Translations under genes and position numbers: made by a program
The notes under the pieces: model-generated
Databases searched by the model: none
Told to the model about the DNA's origin: nothing
The model's input: the letters and a program-made list of their open reading frames with translations, nothing else
Part shown: positions 34,732-43,438 of the stretch, one piece after another
Numbering within the stretch: the first letter of the stretch is position 1
Layout: every line of letters starts with the position of its first letter
From: Paenibacillus azoreducens
Lineage (GTDB): Bacteria; Bacillota; Bacilli; Paenibacillales; Paenibacillaceae
Direction: 5' to 3'
Length of the DNA: 64,000 nt
Assembly (NCBI RefSeq): GCF_021654775.1
Contig: NZ_AP025343.1
Location: 186,001-250,000 of the forward strand

Positions 34732-36975
34732 ATGAATATAGCCGAAAGCCTCTTTAGTTGGTTCGTTGCCTCGACGCTGATGGCCAGCGCTGCCGCTATC
34801 GTGGTGCTGTTGGTGCAGCATCTGTTTCGAGGACGCATTAGCGCGCGTTTGAGGCATGCGTTATGGCTGATTGTATTGTTGAGGCTCGTGCTGCCGGTCC
34901 TGCCGCAAAGCCCGTTTAGCCTCTATAATGCGGTACCTACATTGACAGACATAAAAAATGCCGTTTCCGGGTTTGCTTTCCGGCTGGACAAGCCTGCCGA
35001 GAAATCCGAAAACAGCCTAAAAGAAACTTCATATCAATCTAATTATACAACGAATGAAGCCAAAAGGGATGTTTCGCCTCCGATTTTGTTCCCGCAGGAT
35101 GCGAAACCTGCCACAGAAGAGGGCATAGAGAGAGAAAGCCATCCGGCGGTTCGGATACTGGCGGTCGTTTGGCTGGCCGGTGCAGCCGTTCTTCTGGGTT
35201 ACAACCTGATGTATTGGCTGCGGATCCGAACCAAACATAAACATCTCAGCCGTGTAACCGGTCCTGTAATCTTGGATATTGCAGAAGAGTGCCGCAGACT
35301 CTTTTCCATTAAACGCCCGGTGGATATTTACAGAGATCCGAATATTCAAAGTCCATATATTGCAGGCATATTCCGTCCGGCTGTTTATCTGCCCGAGCTG
35401 CTGGATGGTGAAGCAATCAGCAAACGGCTGCTGAAGCATGTGATTGCCCATGAGCTGGCTCATTATAAACGCAAGGACACCATCTGGAATATGCTCGGCA
35501 GCCTGGTATTTGCCATCCACTGGATGAATCCGCTTGTTTGGTTCATTTTGCGGCGAATGAAAGCCGACCGGGAACTGGCATGCGACGCTTGCGCCTTGGA
35601 TGCGCTGGGGGAAGAAGAAGCCGTGCATTACGGCATGACGATTATAGGATTTCTCAAACGGTACTCCGCCGGGAGAAGCCAGCCGCATCTTCTTTATTTC
35701 AAAGGTTTGAACGGTCAAAAAGAGATGGTGAGGAGGATTCGAATGATTCAATCTTTTAAAAAGGGTTCTTATAAACTTTCAATCATGGCGGTTGTTCTCG
35801 TACTTTTGATCGGTACGGCAACGCTGACCAATGCGCAGGTGTCGGAGGCGGGATCGTCCGCTTGGGTTCATGCCGAAGATGGCGGGAATGAAACGCTGTT
35901 TGCTAATGAAAGATTTCGGGTATATGATAACCTTGAAAAAGGGGCACGGGTGGCGCCGTTTAAGTTTAAAGTTCCATCCTTGCTGCCAGAGGGGTATAGT
36001 TTTAGCGATATGAGCATTCAGTTCAATGATCCGCCACCAAGTGTCAGATTAGGGTACGTCAAGGCTAAAATAAGCAAATTTGGTGGCAACTTCGAGTTAA
36101 GAATCGCTCCAGGCGCCGATCTTCAGAAACAATATGATCGGATTTCCAAAATGGAGCAAGATGAAACCGATCGGAAGGATAACGGGAAAGTGATAGAGAA
36201 AGAATCCCTATCCTTAGCCGGCATGGATGAAGGCTATAAAATTACGATTCGCATGACCGCCTGGAAAGGGCAGCCGGAAAGATATTATTACATCTGGAGG
36301 GATCAAGGATTAACCTATGAATTAAGCTCCTACAACTTGTCCAGCAATGAGATGGAGCAAATGATCGCTTCAATGAAATTTCCCGATGCGAAGATAAACA
36401 AAATTTATGTAGATAATGACTATCATGGGAAAATCCTGACCTATTTGTATGATACCGAGGATATCCGGCGCGCTCAGGAGCTGGTTGGCTTTAAAGCTGC
36501 TTTTCCGCGAATGCTGCCCGGGGATTTTGCCGCCAGCGGTTCCTATGTTTCCCGTAAAGCGAATTTTAATCACGTAGAAAATGATGAAGATTCCATGCGC
36601 AAGCTGCTTCAGGTCTCATATAGTCGAGGCAATGGTGATCGGAAAAATAAAGCTGATCCCGGTATCCGAGACGTTTCGTTTAAGCAGATGTTAAACGGGG
36701 ATATGTACCAGGAGATGAAAAGGAACGGCCGGGTTTCTTTTACGAGAATTGACGGAGAACGCAATAATGTTAAGCTCAAAGCAATAATTATTCAGGGTCA
36801 CGAAGTACTGCGTACAGAGCCATACAAAGTGGATGGTGAGCTAAGCAGTCCCAATGAGACCAATCTGGTAAGCTATTTCTGGCTGAACGGCAAAGTATGC
36901 TATCAGGCGGTTTTCCAAGGCCAGGGACCGGAGGAACAAAAAATTGTGGAGTATTTGATGAAACCGGACCGGTAA
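34732..36975 (+). CDS. BlaR1-like M56 metallopeptidase with a non-beta-lactam sensor region
   Basis: 747 residues. N-terminal membrane helices (about 10-30, 37-57, 140-160) flank the peptidase M56 domain with the zinc motif HELAH at residues 240-244 and the downstream ligand region RMKADRELACDACAL; a further helix (about 348-365) exports the C-terminal part. The outer domain (about 390-747) is not the penicillin-binding domain of BlaR1 or MecR1 (no STxK, SxN or KTG seen); it begins with APFKFKVPSLLPEGYSF, as in DUF4367-like domains, and appears to have two such units. It is co-transcribed with the BlaI-like gene. Confidence 0.9.
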   Translation: MNIAESLFSWFVASTLMASAAAIVVLLVQHLFRGRISARLRHALWLIVLLRLVLPVLPQSPFSLYNAVPTLTDIKNAVSGFAFRLDKPAEKSENSLKETSYQSNYTTNEAKRDVSPPILFPQDAKPATEEGIERESHPAVRILAVVWLAGAAVLLGYNLMYWLRIRTKHKHLSRVTGPVILDIAEECRRLFSIKRPVDIYRDPNIQSPYIAGIFRPAVYLPELLDGEAISKRLLKHVIAHELAHYKRKDTIWNMLGSLVFAIHWMNPLVWFILRRMKADRELACDACALDALGEEEAVHYGMTIIGFLKRYSAGRSQPHLLYFKGLNGQKEMVRRIRMIQSFKKGSYKLSIMAVVLVLLIGTATLTNAQVSEAGSSAWVHAEDGGNETLFANERFRVYDNLEKGARVAPFKFKVPSLLPEGYSFSDMSIQFNDPPPSVRLGYVKAKISKFGGNFELRIAPGADLQKQYDRISKMEQDETDRKDNGKVIEKESLSLAGMDEGYKITIRMTAWKGQPERYYYIWRDQGLTYELSSYNLSSNEMEQMIASMKFPDAKINKIYVDNDYHGKILTYLYDTEDIRRAQELVGFKAAFPRMLPGDFAASGSYVSRKANFNHVENDEDSMRKLLQVSYSRGNGDRKNKADPGIRDVSFKQMLNGDMYQEMKRNGRVSFTRIDGERNNVKLKAIIIQGHEVLRTEPYKVDGELSSPNETNLVSYFWLNGKVCYQAVFQGQGPEEQKIVEYLMKPDR

Positions 36976-36998
36976 TGTAAATCGGCGAGTAAAAAGCG

Positions 36999-37032
36999 AA
37001 GGTGCCTGACATTGTTGTCCGGCGCCTTGTTT
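36999..37032 (+). terminator. Terminator of the blaI-M56 operon
   Basis: AAGGTGCC (36999-37006) pairs with GGCGCCTT (37021-37028) with one mismatch, followed by GTTTG; moderate strength. Confidence 0.6.
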
Positions 37033-37149
37033 GTGCGTTGATTATTTTGCGAAAACGTCTTGTGCGAAGAAGAAAATAGAGTTATATTGAGGAGCCGGTT
37101 CCTATTGGGACTTTGGGTGAAATTTTTAAATAAAGGATGTTTCGAAGTT

Positions 37150-37557
37150 ATGACTGCAAAATTCAAAGGCAACAAGATGAACATCGTCGTGTTTGGACTG
37201 CTCCTGCTCGCGGCAGTCATCCGGCTGGCGCTCCTGTTATCTTCCGGTTTCACCAAGACGCAGACCGTATGGAATATCGTGCTAATGGCGGCTCTTTTGC
37301 TTATATCCTTCCGATTTGCGCATGTTTATTCCCGTTATATTCGCATTCATGGGGATATGGTCAGAGTGGTCAATGTTCAAGCGACAAGGACATTTGATGC
37401 GAATGACGTGGAAAAGGTGATGATTTACAATAACTGGATCCGTTTTACGATGAAAGCGGACCGCGACGTATTCATTCATATGAAGGATTTGGATGTGCGG
37501 GGAAGGGTGCCGTTTATCGCCTGGGCCGCCGACCGGTTTGATATTGAAAAGGATTAG
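37150..37557 (+). CDS. Small membrane protein, PH-like tail
   Basis: 135 residues from ATG 37150; the open frame begins at 37060, but AAAGGA at 37132-37137 and the composition of the extra 30 residues favour the later start. Two membrane helices (about 10-29 and 39-58) are followed by a beta-rich cytosolic tail (YIRIHGDMVRVVNVQATRTF, NNWIRFTMKADRDVFIHM) that resembles a bacterial PH-like fold. No family is confidently recognised. The stop codon lies inside the terminator stem at 37547-37587. It is a single-gene unit. Confidence 0.75.
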   Translation: MTAKFKGNKMNIVVFGLLLLAAVIRLALLLSSGFTKTQTVWNIVLMAALLLISFRFAHVYSRYIRIHGDMVRVVNVQATRTFDANDVEKVMIYNNWIRFTMKADRDVFIHMKDLDVRGRVPFIAWAADRFDIEKD

Positions 37558-37587
37558 ATGCGTACACTCACGCTCCTAATCCTTTTT
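37547..37587 (+). terminator. Terminator overlapping the small membrane protein stop
   Basis: AAAAGGATTAG (37547-37557) pairs perfectly with CTAATCCTTTT (37576-37586), followed by T. A weaker second hairpin CTCTGAATCTC/GAGATTTTCAGAG lies at about 37599-37630. Confidence 0.85.
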
Positions 37588-37705
37588 GTTAAAAAAAGCT
37601 CTGAATCTCCTAAAGTTGAGATTTTCAGAGAATGATAGTAATGTAGAAGATGATTTCTTTTTTTGTACTAAAAAAGTAAAAAAACGCTAGGATGCGAGAT
37701 TTAAG

Positions 37706-38518
37706 ATGGAATCTAATTCTTCCAAACAACGAGGCGGCCTGTGGAAATGGCTGGCCATTCTGACGGTTGTCACAGCTTTAATCGTCTTTCTTCTAATTTC
37801 GGCCGATCATCTGCTTTTTTATCAAACCCGCTCTGCTGCGGATTCCCAACGAAGTAGGGTGGAAGTACCCGTTTTATCTTATCATTCCGTAAACTCCAAG
37901 GCGACGAATAAATATGTCGTGACGCCTGAACAGTTTCGCGAGCAGATGAGCGCGCTTCACGACATGGGCTATAAAAGCATCAATTTGCGGCAGTTCGATG
38001 CGCTGATGAAAGGCAAAATCAAGAACACGGGCAAATTCATCCTGATTACCTTTGACGACGGATATGCCGATAACTATAAACAAGCTTTTCCGATTATGAA
38101 GAAATACGGGTTCACTGCCACCATGTTTGCCATTACGAATTGGATGGGCAGCGGGTCTTATGCAACTTGGAACGACCTGGGCGAATTACAAAAGAACGGA
38201 TGGGACATAATGCCTCACACCCGTTCCCACCCGGATTTGCCGCTGTTATCTTCTGAGGAACAAACCGATGAAGTCGCCGGTTCCAAGCAAGCGATCGAAA
38301 ACCATCTGCACAGGAAAGTCAATGCGATGGCGTACCCTTATGGGCTGCGGAGCGAAGAGACGGTAAAGATTGTGGAAAAATGCGGATATGATTACGCTTT
38401 TACCTTCGAAGACGGTTGGACAACGTCTGAGCAAAATCCGCTGCTGCTTAAAAGACTCATCGTTTTCGGTACGGACGATCTTTCTACCTTCCGGATGAAG
38501 CTGCAAAACCGTTCGTAG
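37706..38518 (+). CDS. Membrane-anchored polysaccharide deacetylase (NodB/CE4)
   Basis: 270 residues. A signal anchor (WKWLAILTVVTALIVFLLIS) is followed by a CE4 domain: motif 1 LITFDDGYADN with Asp117 and Asp118, motif 2 HTRSH with His171 and His175 as metal ligands, motif 3 AMAYPYGLRSEE. The first conserved block VPVLSYHSV is that of the PgaB/IcaB-YadE group, which act on N-acetylated polysaccharides or cell-wall sugars outside the membrane. The ribosome site (AGGATGCGAG) is weak. It is a single-gene unit with a terminator at 38599-38637. Confidence 0.92.
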   Translation: MESNSSKQRGGLWKWLAILTVVTALIVFLLISADHLLFYQTRSAADSQRSRVEVPVLSYHSVNSKATNKYVVTPEQFREQMSALHDMGYKSINLRQFDALMKGKIKNTGKFILITFDDGYADNYKQAFPIMKKYGFTATMFAITNWMGSGSYATWNDLGELQKNGWDIMPHTRSHPDLPLLSSEEQTDEVAGSKQAIENHLHRKVNAMAYPYGLRSEETVKIVEKCGYDYAFTFEDGWTTSEQNPLLLKRLIVFGTDDLSTFRMKLQNRS

Positions 38519-38598
38519 CAATGGCGGGTTGCAGCCTGTATCAGCTGTTAAGCCGTATCGGAATCTCCCGAAAGCCGAGGCGTTAAATACTAAAAATC

Positions 38599-38637
38599 AA
38601 AGGAGGAACAACCGACATAGGGGCTGTTCCTCCTTTT
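38599..38637 (+). terminator. Terminator of the deacetylase gene
   Basis: A 12-bp perfect stem AAAGGAGGAACA (38599-38610) with TGTTCCTCCTTT (38625-38636), followed by T. Confidence 0.85.
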
Positions 38638-38755
38638 AGTTCATGCCAGGCATGAGCGTCATTTACTGTGAAGCCCGGGATCGGAGGGACTGGTGAGTAG
38701 TTCAATCCCATTTAGCCAGGATAAGGGTAGGGGGTGCCGCCCCCCTCCCATTCGG

Positions 38756-38983
38756 TTATGCCCGGATGTAGAACAGCAGCTCGCTGCCGTTTTTCACCGG
38801 TTCTTTCTCCAGGGTGTAGCCATGTTTGACCACTTCCTCCGGCACGTTGCGGAAAGCCGCCGGGCAGTCGGCAATGACCTGAAGCAGCTCTCCTTTTTTC
38901 ATTCCCTGCAATGTTTCCAGAGTGTAAATCACCGGATAAGGACAAGATTCCCCGCGAAGATCAAGCGTGTAATCAATGGACAT
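38756..38983 (-). CDS. TusA/SirA-family sulfur carrier protein
   Basis: 75 residues. The TusA signature is LRGESCPYPVIYTLETL with the persulfide-carrying cysteine in the CPxP motif near residue 14. The frame is open upstream to 39052, but ATG 38983 with AAAGGGGAAACAAAAC before it gives the normal TusA length. It overlaps the end of the YeeE/YedE gene by 11 bp, so the two are translationally coupled. This pairing of YeeE-type transporter with TusA-like protein is that of TsuA/TsuB thiosulfate uptake or YedE/YedF; sulfur-compound import is the likely role. Confidence 0.9.
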   Translation of the reverse strand: MSIDYTLDLRGESCPYPVIYTLETLQGMKKGELLQVIADCPAAFRNVPEEVVKHGYTLEKEPVKNGSELLFYIRA

Positions 38984-40199
38984 GTTTTGTTTCCCCTTTC
39001 TTGAAACCGACGCCGAATCGGTAATTTTTTTGCCAATAGACAGCAATCGCAAAGCCGGCAGCCAGCAGCACCAATGTCAGGATCAATGCCCAGGCCGGCC
39101 CGAGCGTGTCGATCAGATTGATAGGCTTGCCCATTTTGACAAGACTGTTGTAGATGCCAAGATGATCCCAGCCGTAAGCGAGCACGGTAGCGCCGATAAT
39201 ATTGCCGATGAATACCGGCAGGAAGACGACCTGTCCTTCCATCAGGCGGTACATCATTCCGGTCTCGCAGCCGCCTGCCATCACGATGCCGACGCCAAAC
39301 AGAATGCCGCCGATGACCGTGCTTGGAGCAGCGATTTTGGTGATCGGGTCCATTCCGTTGACCAAAATGATGATCAGCGTCACGACCGAGCTGACAGCCA
39401 TGCCAAGCGTGATCGCTTTGGTCATGGTTGCGCGTCCGCTGATCCACAGATCGCGGAAAGCGGAGGTAAAGCAGATTTGACCTCTTTCGATCAGAATGCC
39501 GAAGGCTGCGCCAAAAAGGGCCGCGGTGCCGAGCATGTTTTTGCCTTCCGCGTAAAAATAAATGATCAGACCGGCGTACGCCAAGGCGAGGATTCCGCCG
39601 ATATAGGGCTGGATTTTCTTGCGTTCCTTGACGATCGCGGCCGTGTTGCCCTTTTGCAGGACCGGCTTGCCTTTCCACCAGGAGGTGCTCACGATTTTGA
39701 CGCCCGCAAAAGTTCCGACTGCTGTCGCTACGATAAAAATCCAGGAATGCAGCGAGAATTGCGGTACGCCCGTAAAAAACGCGGCCAAGTTGCAGCCAAG
39801 CGCCATCCGGGCTCCAAAGCCGGCGACAAAACCGCCGATCAAGCCTTGCAGAAGCCTGCGTTTCTGGCGGGGTACCCGGATTTTGAAATTATTGTTTAGA
39901 AGCACCATAAGCAGCGCTCCGATAAACATGCCCCACACGATCCAGCCGTCTGTTCGGCTGAAGGTCGTTCCTTGCATATGGATTAATTTGAAATAGGCCC
40001 AGTCCGATATATCGACGCCGAACCATTCCAGCATATGTCCGCCCAGGCGGGTGAACTCCCCGGTTACCGCCCATACGGTTTTGGTAATCCCGAAATACAA
40101 CGCGCTCAGTATTCCTGCCACGGCCATAACGATATACGGGCTCCAATACTGGTTGAACATTTTTTTGAACAAGTTTTTGACTCCTGCCTTCCGATACAT
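38973..40199 (-). CDS. YeeE/YedE-family sulfur transport membrane protein
   Basis: 408 residues with about nine to ten membrane helices. Conserved cysteines stand in GARMALGCNLAAFFTG, ERGQICFTSAFRD and MAGGCETGMMYR; in TsuA-like proteins cysteines at such positions pass thiosulfate along the channel. The two Sulf_transp repeats show as these paired Cys/Gly motifs in each half. It is co-transcribed with the TusA-like gene. Alternative annotation is selenium metabolism protein YedE; no selenium genes are nearby, so thiosulfate or another sulfur compound is preferred. Confidence 0.9.
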   Translation of the reverse strand: MYRKAGVKNLFKKMFNQYWSPYIVMAVAGILSALYFGITKTVWAVTGEFTRLGGHMLEWFGVDISDWAYFKLIHMQGTTFSRTDGWIVWGMFIGALLMVLLNNNFKIRVPRQKRRLLQGLIGGFVAGFGARMALGCNLAAFFTGVPQFSLHSWIFIVATAVGTFAGVKIVSTSWWKGKPVLQKGNTAAIVKERKKIQPYIGGILALAYAGLIIYFYAEGKNMLGTAALFGAAFGILIERGQICFTSAFRDLWISGRATMTKAITLGMAVSSVVTLIIILVNGMDPITKIAAPSTVIGGILFGVGIVMAGGCETGMMYRLMEGQVVFLPVFIGNIIGATVLAYGWDHLGIYNSLVKMGKPINLIDTLGPAWALILTLVLLAAGFAIAVYWQKNYRFGVGFKKGETKHVH

Positions 40200-40426
40200 G
40201 AAATAAATGAGATGGATGATGTGTATGCACCAAACCTAATTAATTTTACATGATTTTTTGCAAATTGTGTGTGATTTTCATTTTCTGTGGGCGTTTGCTT
40301 GATTAAAGTTTATGTAAAATTTATATGAAGTTTGTAAAATTGAAAATTTACTGCCTGAAAAAATGGAAACTTGATCTTTTTGTGTTACAATGGCCCTAGG
40401 ACATGAAATAAGGAGATGAAAAGGCC

Positions 40427-40705
40427 ATGAGCGGCACACTCAACGAGCAGGAGCTTGTGCAGTACATTGCGGCTGAGACGGGCGTTGAACCCGAAAGCAT
40501 CAGGGCCGTCCTGAAGCATGAAAAAACGTATATCAACACGGCGGAGGCCAATGAACATGGCGAAGTCGAGATCGACAGCGATGATCTGGTTGACTACGTG
40601 CTGAGCCGTAAAGATATAAAACTGGATGAAATGACCGTCGAAGCTGTACTGGATGCCGAGATGGATTACCTGACGGATATAGAAATTGCCGTTGACGAAG
40701 ATTAA
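40427..40705 (+). CDS. Small acidic hypothetical protein
   Basis: 92 residues, strongly acidic (about a quarter Asp/Glu), no membrane segment. I do not recognise the family. Helical N-terminus (MSGTLNEQELVQYIAAETGV), a central segment with EVEIDSDDLVDYVLS, and an acidic tail ending IEIAVDED. AAGGAGATGAAAAGGCC precedes the ATG. A terminator follows at 40729-40766, so it is a single-gene unit, divergent from the sulfur transporter operon (228 bp between starts). Confidence 0.8.
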   Translation: MSGTLNEQELVQYIAAETGVEPESIRAVLKHEKTYINTAEANEHGEVEIDSDDLVDYVLSRKDIKLDEMTVEAVLDAEMDYLTDIEIAVDED

Positions 40706-40728
40706 GTCGCGGTTTTGAAAGATAGGCG

Positions 40729-40769
40729 AAGCCCATGAACCCGTAACCCGGGGGCGTGGGTTTTTTCTT
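40729..40769 (+). terminator. Terminator of the small acidic protein gene
   Basis: GCCCATG (40731-40737) pairs with CGTGGG (40755-40760), with ACCC/GGG inside, followed by six T residues. Confidence 0.7.
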
Positions 40770-40841
40770 GTTGAGTTTTTATGGGTATTTCGGGAAAGAA
40801 GGGCTGTGCAATTATTTCTTTTTTACTTTAGAAAGAAAAAA

Positions 40842-40892
40842 TCTCCTATTATTAAATATATAATGGAGAAAATCTCTAATGACTGCTATAAT
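40842..40892 (+). promoter_or_regulatory. Promoter with an inverted repeat upstream of nanE
   Basis: TATAAT (40887-40892) is a perfect -10; 17 bp upstream stands TGGAGA as a weak -35. The inverted repeat TCTCC-TATTAT ... ATAAT-GGAGA (40842-40869) overlaps that -35 region, a likely operator for a sugar-responsive repressor that is not encoded in the immediate neighbourhood. Confidence 0.55.
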
Positions 40893-40958
40893 GGATTCCA
40901 AACAGATGGGAAAACGATCCACCCGCCATTAGGCAAGCTGTAAATAGGAGATGAATCC

Positions 40959-41660
40959 ATGGGAGATCTTTATTTTGAACAAATCCGCGGCGGATTGATT
41001 GTTTCTTGCCAGGCACTTGAGGATGAGCCGCTGCATGGAGGCGACACGATGGCCAAAATGGCCCTCGCCGCAGAGCAAGGGGGCGCGATTGGTATCCGCG
41101 CGAACAGCGTTCATGATATCGCCGCGATCAAACAGGCGACGAAGCTTCCGATCATCGGCATTATTAAACGCGATTACGACGACAGCGAAGTTTATATTAC
41201 GCCAACCCTGCAGGAAGTCCAGGAACTTATGGAGGCTCGGGTCGATGTTATCGCTTTGGATGCGACCTCAAGACCCAGACCTGGCGGAGAAACGTTGAAA
41301 GAGCTGGTATCGTATATGAGAGAACAGGGTCAGAAAGTCATGGCCGATGTTTCTACGATTGAGGAAGCTTTATATGCCGAGTCCATCGGCGTAAGCTGCA
41401 TTTCAACGACTTTATCGGGGTATACGCATTATTCCCCCCAGCAAAAGGACCCTGACTTTGACCTGCTGCGGGAAGCAGTTCGAAAGGTGAAGATTCCGGT
41501 GATTGGGGAAGGAAGAATCAACACGCCCGAGCAGGCGGCGTTTTGCCTTAAGCTTGGCGCGCATGCGGTCGTTGTTGGCTCGGCGATTACCAGACCGAAG
41601 CTGATCACGGAAAAATTTGCGCATGCAATCCGGAAAACGCGGGATGGGCAGATGCATTAA
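40959..41660 (+). CDS. nanE: N-acetylmannosamine-6-phosphate 2-epimerase
   Basis: 233 residues, TIM-barrel of the NanE family converting ManNAc-6-P to GlcNAc-6-P. Characteristic stretches: GGLIVSCQALEDEPLHG at the start, GAIGIRANSVHDI, PIIGIIKRDY with the catalytic Lys, VIALDATSRPRP, VMADVSTIEEAL and the C-terminal phosphate-binding GAHAVVVGSAITRP. AGGAGATGAATCC precedes the ATG. The kinase gene follows after 16 bp, giving the usual NanE-NanK pair for sialic acid or ManNAc breakdown. No nanA or sialic-acid transporter is in the window. Confidence 0.95.
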   Translation: MGDLYFEQIRGGLIVSCQALEDEPLHGGDTMAKMALAAEQGGAIGIRANSVHDIAAIKQATKLPIIGIIKRDYDDSEVYITPTLQEVQELMEARVDVIALDATSRPRPGGETLKELVSYMREQGQKVMADVSTIEEALYAESIGVSCISTTLSGYTHYSPQQKDPDFDLLREAVRKVKIPVIGEGRINTPEQAAFCLKLGAHAVVVGSAITRPKLITEKFAHAIRKTRDGQMH

Positions 41661-41676
41661 GGAGGCCGGTACGAAA

Positions 41677-42597
41677 ATGAAGGGCTTGGAAGAAGGCGCA
41701 AAGGCCGTCGGCATCGATATTGGCGGAACTTCGATCAAAGGCATCGTAGTGGATGGAGCGGGACGAATCCTTGATCAGGAGAAAACGCCAACCGAGGCCA
41801 AGCTTGGCAAAGAGCGAATTTTGGCAAACGTGAAGTCGCTGCTGGATCGTTTGCTTGGCAGGCATGATGATATCTACGGCATCGGGATCGGGACGGCGGG
41901 CCGGGTGAATGTGCAGACGGGGGAAATCGTATTTGCGACCGATAATCTGCCGGGCTGGCAAGGATCGAATCCGAAGGAATATTTTGAGGAAACCTTTCAT
42001 CTGCCTGTAATTGTCGATAATGATGCCAATACAGCTCTCGTCGGCGAGGCCTGGCTGGGTGCAGGCAAGGGTGCAGAGGATGTGACCATGCTGACGCTCG
42101 GAACGGGCGTGGGCGGAGCGAATATGATTGGCGGTAAGCTTTTTCGGGGAGCCCATTGGAACGGCGGCGAGTGGGGGCATACGATTCTCGTGCCTGGCGG
42201 ACGGCCCTGCAACTGCGGTTTGCACGGCTGTATCGAGCAATACTTATCGGGAACCGCATTGGTGCAGCTTGCAACGGAGGCATCGGGGCACCATTATGTT
42301 ACCGGTATGGAAGTGCTTGATGACTACCTGAAGGGGCAGCCGCAGATCGTTGGAGTGATCGAGCAATTTACGATTCGCCTGGCGGTTGTTATGAACAATA
42401 TTCACGTGGGATTGAATCCGCAGGTTGTTATTTTGGGCGGTGGATTGATCGATTCCAAGCAAATCTGGTGGCCATTGTTTGCGGAAAAGATGGCGGACAT
42501 GAAATTGAATGTGGACGTCCGCCCGGCACAGCTCGGCAATGATGCAGGGGCCTTCGGTGCGGCGAAGCTTATTCTTGAACAATTGTGTTCCCCTTAA
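41677..42597 (+). CDS. nanK: ROK-family sugar kinase, probable N-acetylmannosamine kinase
   Basis: 306 residues from ATG 41677; AAGGAGGCCGGTACGAAA stands just upstream, while the longer frame from 41617 overlaps nanE. The ATP-phosphate motif is IGIDIGGTSIKGIVVDG, the sugar-binding region has NDANTALVGEAWLGAGKG and EWGHTILVPGG, and the ROK zinc-binding motif CNCGLHGCIEQYLSG is complete. Its place after nanE indicates phosphorylation of ManNAc; a glucokinase cannot be excluded because the ROK family is not specific by motif. A terminator follows at 42636-42695. Confidence 0.88.
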   Translation: MKGLEEGAKAVGIDIGGTSIKGIVVDGAGRILDQEKTPTEAKLGKERILANVKSLLDRLLGRHDDIYGIGIGTAGRVNVQTGEIVFATDNLPGWQGSNPKEYFEETFHLPVIVDNDANTALVGEAWLGAGKGAEDVTMLTLGTGVGGANMIGGKLFRGAHWNGGEWGHTILVPGGRPCNCGLHGCIEQYLSGTALVQLATEASGHHYVTGMEVLDDYLKGQPQIVGVIEQFTIRLAVVMNNIHVGLNPQVVILGGGLIDSKQIWWPLFAEKMADMKLNVDVRPAQLGNDAGAFGAAKLILEQLCSP

Positions 42598-42635
42598 ATG
42601 AAGGCTTTAAATGCTTCATATCGTTTGCAGACTAC

Positions 42636-42695
42636 AAAAGCCTATGCAGCTTCCTTCTTCTGCTGATCAGCATAAGAGCGCACAGGCTTTTTTTA
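42636..42695 (+). terminator. Terminator of the nanE-nanK operon
   Basis: AAAAGCCTATGC (42636-42647) pairs with GCGCACAGGCTTTT on the right arm (to 42690) with small bulges; seven T residues follow. Confidence 0.7.
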
Positions 42696-42724
42696 ATTTA
42701 TATTTTCATATTAATGCATGGAAG

Positions 42725-43207
42725 TTATTCGTTTTTGGCAACCCGGATCCATACCTCGCAGCGGTAATCATCATGCGTCGTATCGCCTGAAGGATAGACC
42801 TCCAGCTCAGGTCCCCCGGCATGCCGGTAACCTCCGGTTGGCAACCATTCCTGATAAATATGCCGCCAGACTTGCTGGATCGCATCCGGCATGGGCCCGA
42901 TCGATGTAAAGACGGCCCAGGCAGAGGCGGGGATGACCCGGGATACGAAACCGTCCATTGCAGCCGTATCTGCACTTGACTCTACCCCTATCATGTAATG
43001 AAAACGGCCCTCGTTTTCAAAATTCATGCAAATGCCAAACATGCCTTTCCCTTCACCCAAGCCGCCTAGCTTAAGCAAGGTCCCATCCTGTTCGCAGTCT
43101 TGCCAAAATGCCGGGATTTCCTTTAAATGATTGCCGTCCTTCACGGAAATTTCGCGTATGCTGCCGATGACCGCAAAAGCTTCTTTATCAATGATTTTAT
43201 ATTCCAT
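42725..43207 (-). CDS. GyrI-like (AraC effector-binding) domain protein
   Basis: 160 residues from the second ATG (43207), 10 bp after AGGGAG; the first ATG (43213) is only 4 bp from it and is a possible alternative. The protein is a single effector-binding domain: YKIIDKEAFAVIGSIREIS, a central KGMFGICMNFENEGRFHYMI split over two strands, and the C-terminal GGPELEVYPSGDTTHDDYRC typical of the GyrI-like fold. Transcribed alone, it is the second such domain protein in the window. Ligand unknown. Confidence 0.88.
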   Translation of the reverse strand: MEYKIIDKEAFAVIGSIREISVKDGNHLKEIPAFWQDCEQDGTLLKLGGLGEGKGMFGICMNFENEGRFHYMIGVESSADTAAMDGFVSRVIPASAWAVFTSIGPMPDAIQQVWRHIYQEWLPTGGYRHAGGPELEVYPSGDTTHDDYRCEVWIRVAKNE

Positions 43208-43438
43208 AAGCATGTCTCTCCCTCAAAATACCGCAAAATCATAACATGACGGATGACACTCCGGCTATTTTTGCTTTTAGGCATAGTTTTGCTCCATCTT
43301 TGAATATAAAATTCGTTTCTTTTGAACCGAATTCCTTCTCTGCGAATGTTTTCTGTTCAAATCAAGATTTTGACGAATTTTGACGGACGTTGTTCTGTTT
43401 TGTACGACGCTTTTGACCCCCTAATCAAGGGCAGATGG

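Noticed and set aside
38725..38752. GC-rich inverted repeat GGGGGTGCCGCCCCCC downstream of the TusA-like gene
   Set aside because: It is a stable stem but lacks a T-run in either direction, so I do not call it a terminator.
38976..39899. Plus-strand open frame of 307 codons opposite the YeeE/YedE gene
   Set aside because: Very high Asp/Arg/Gln/His content and no hydrophobic pattern; it mirrors a membrane protein gene with clear cysteine motifs on the minus strand.
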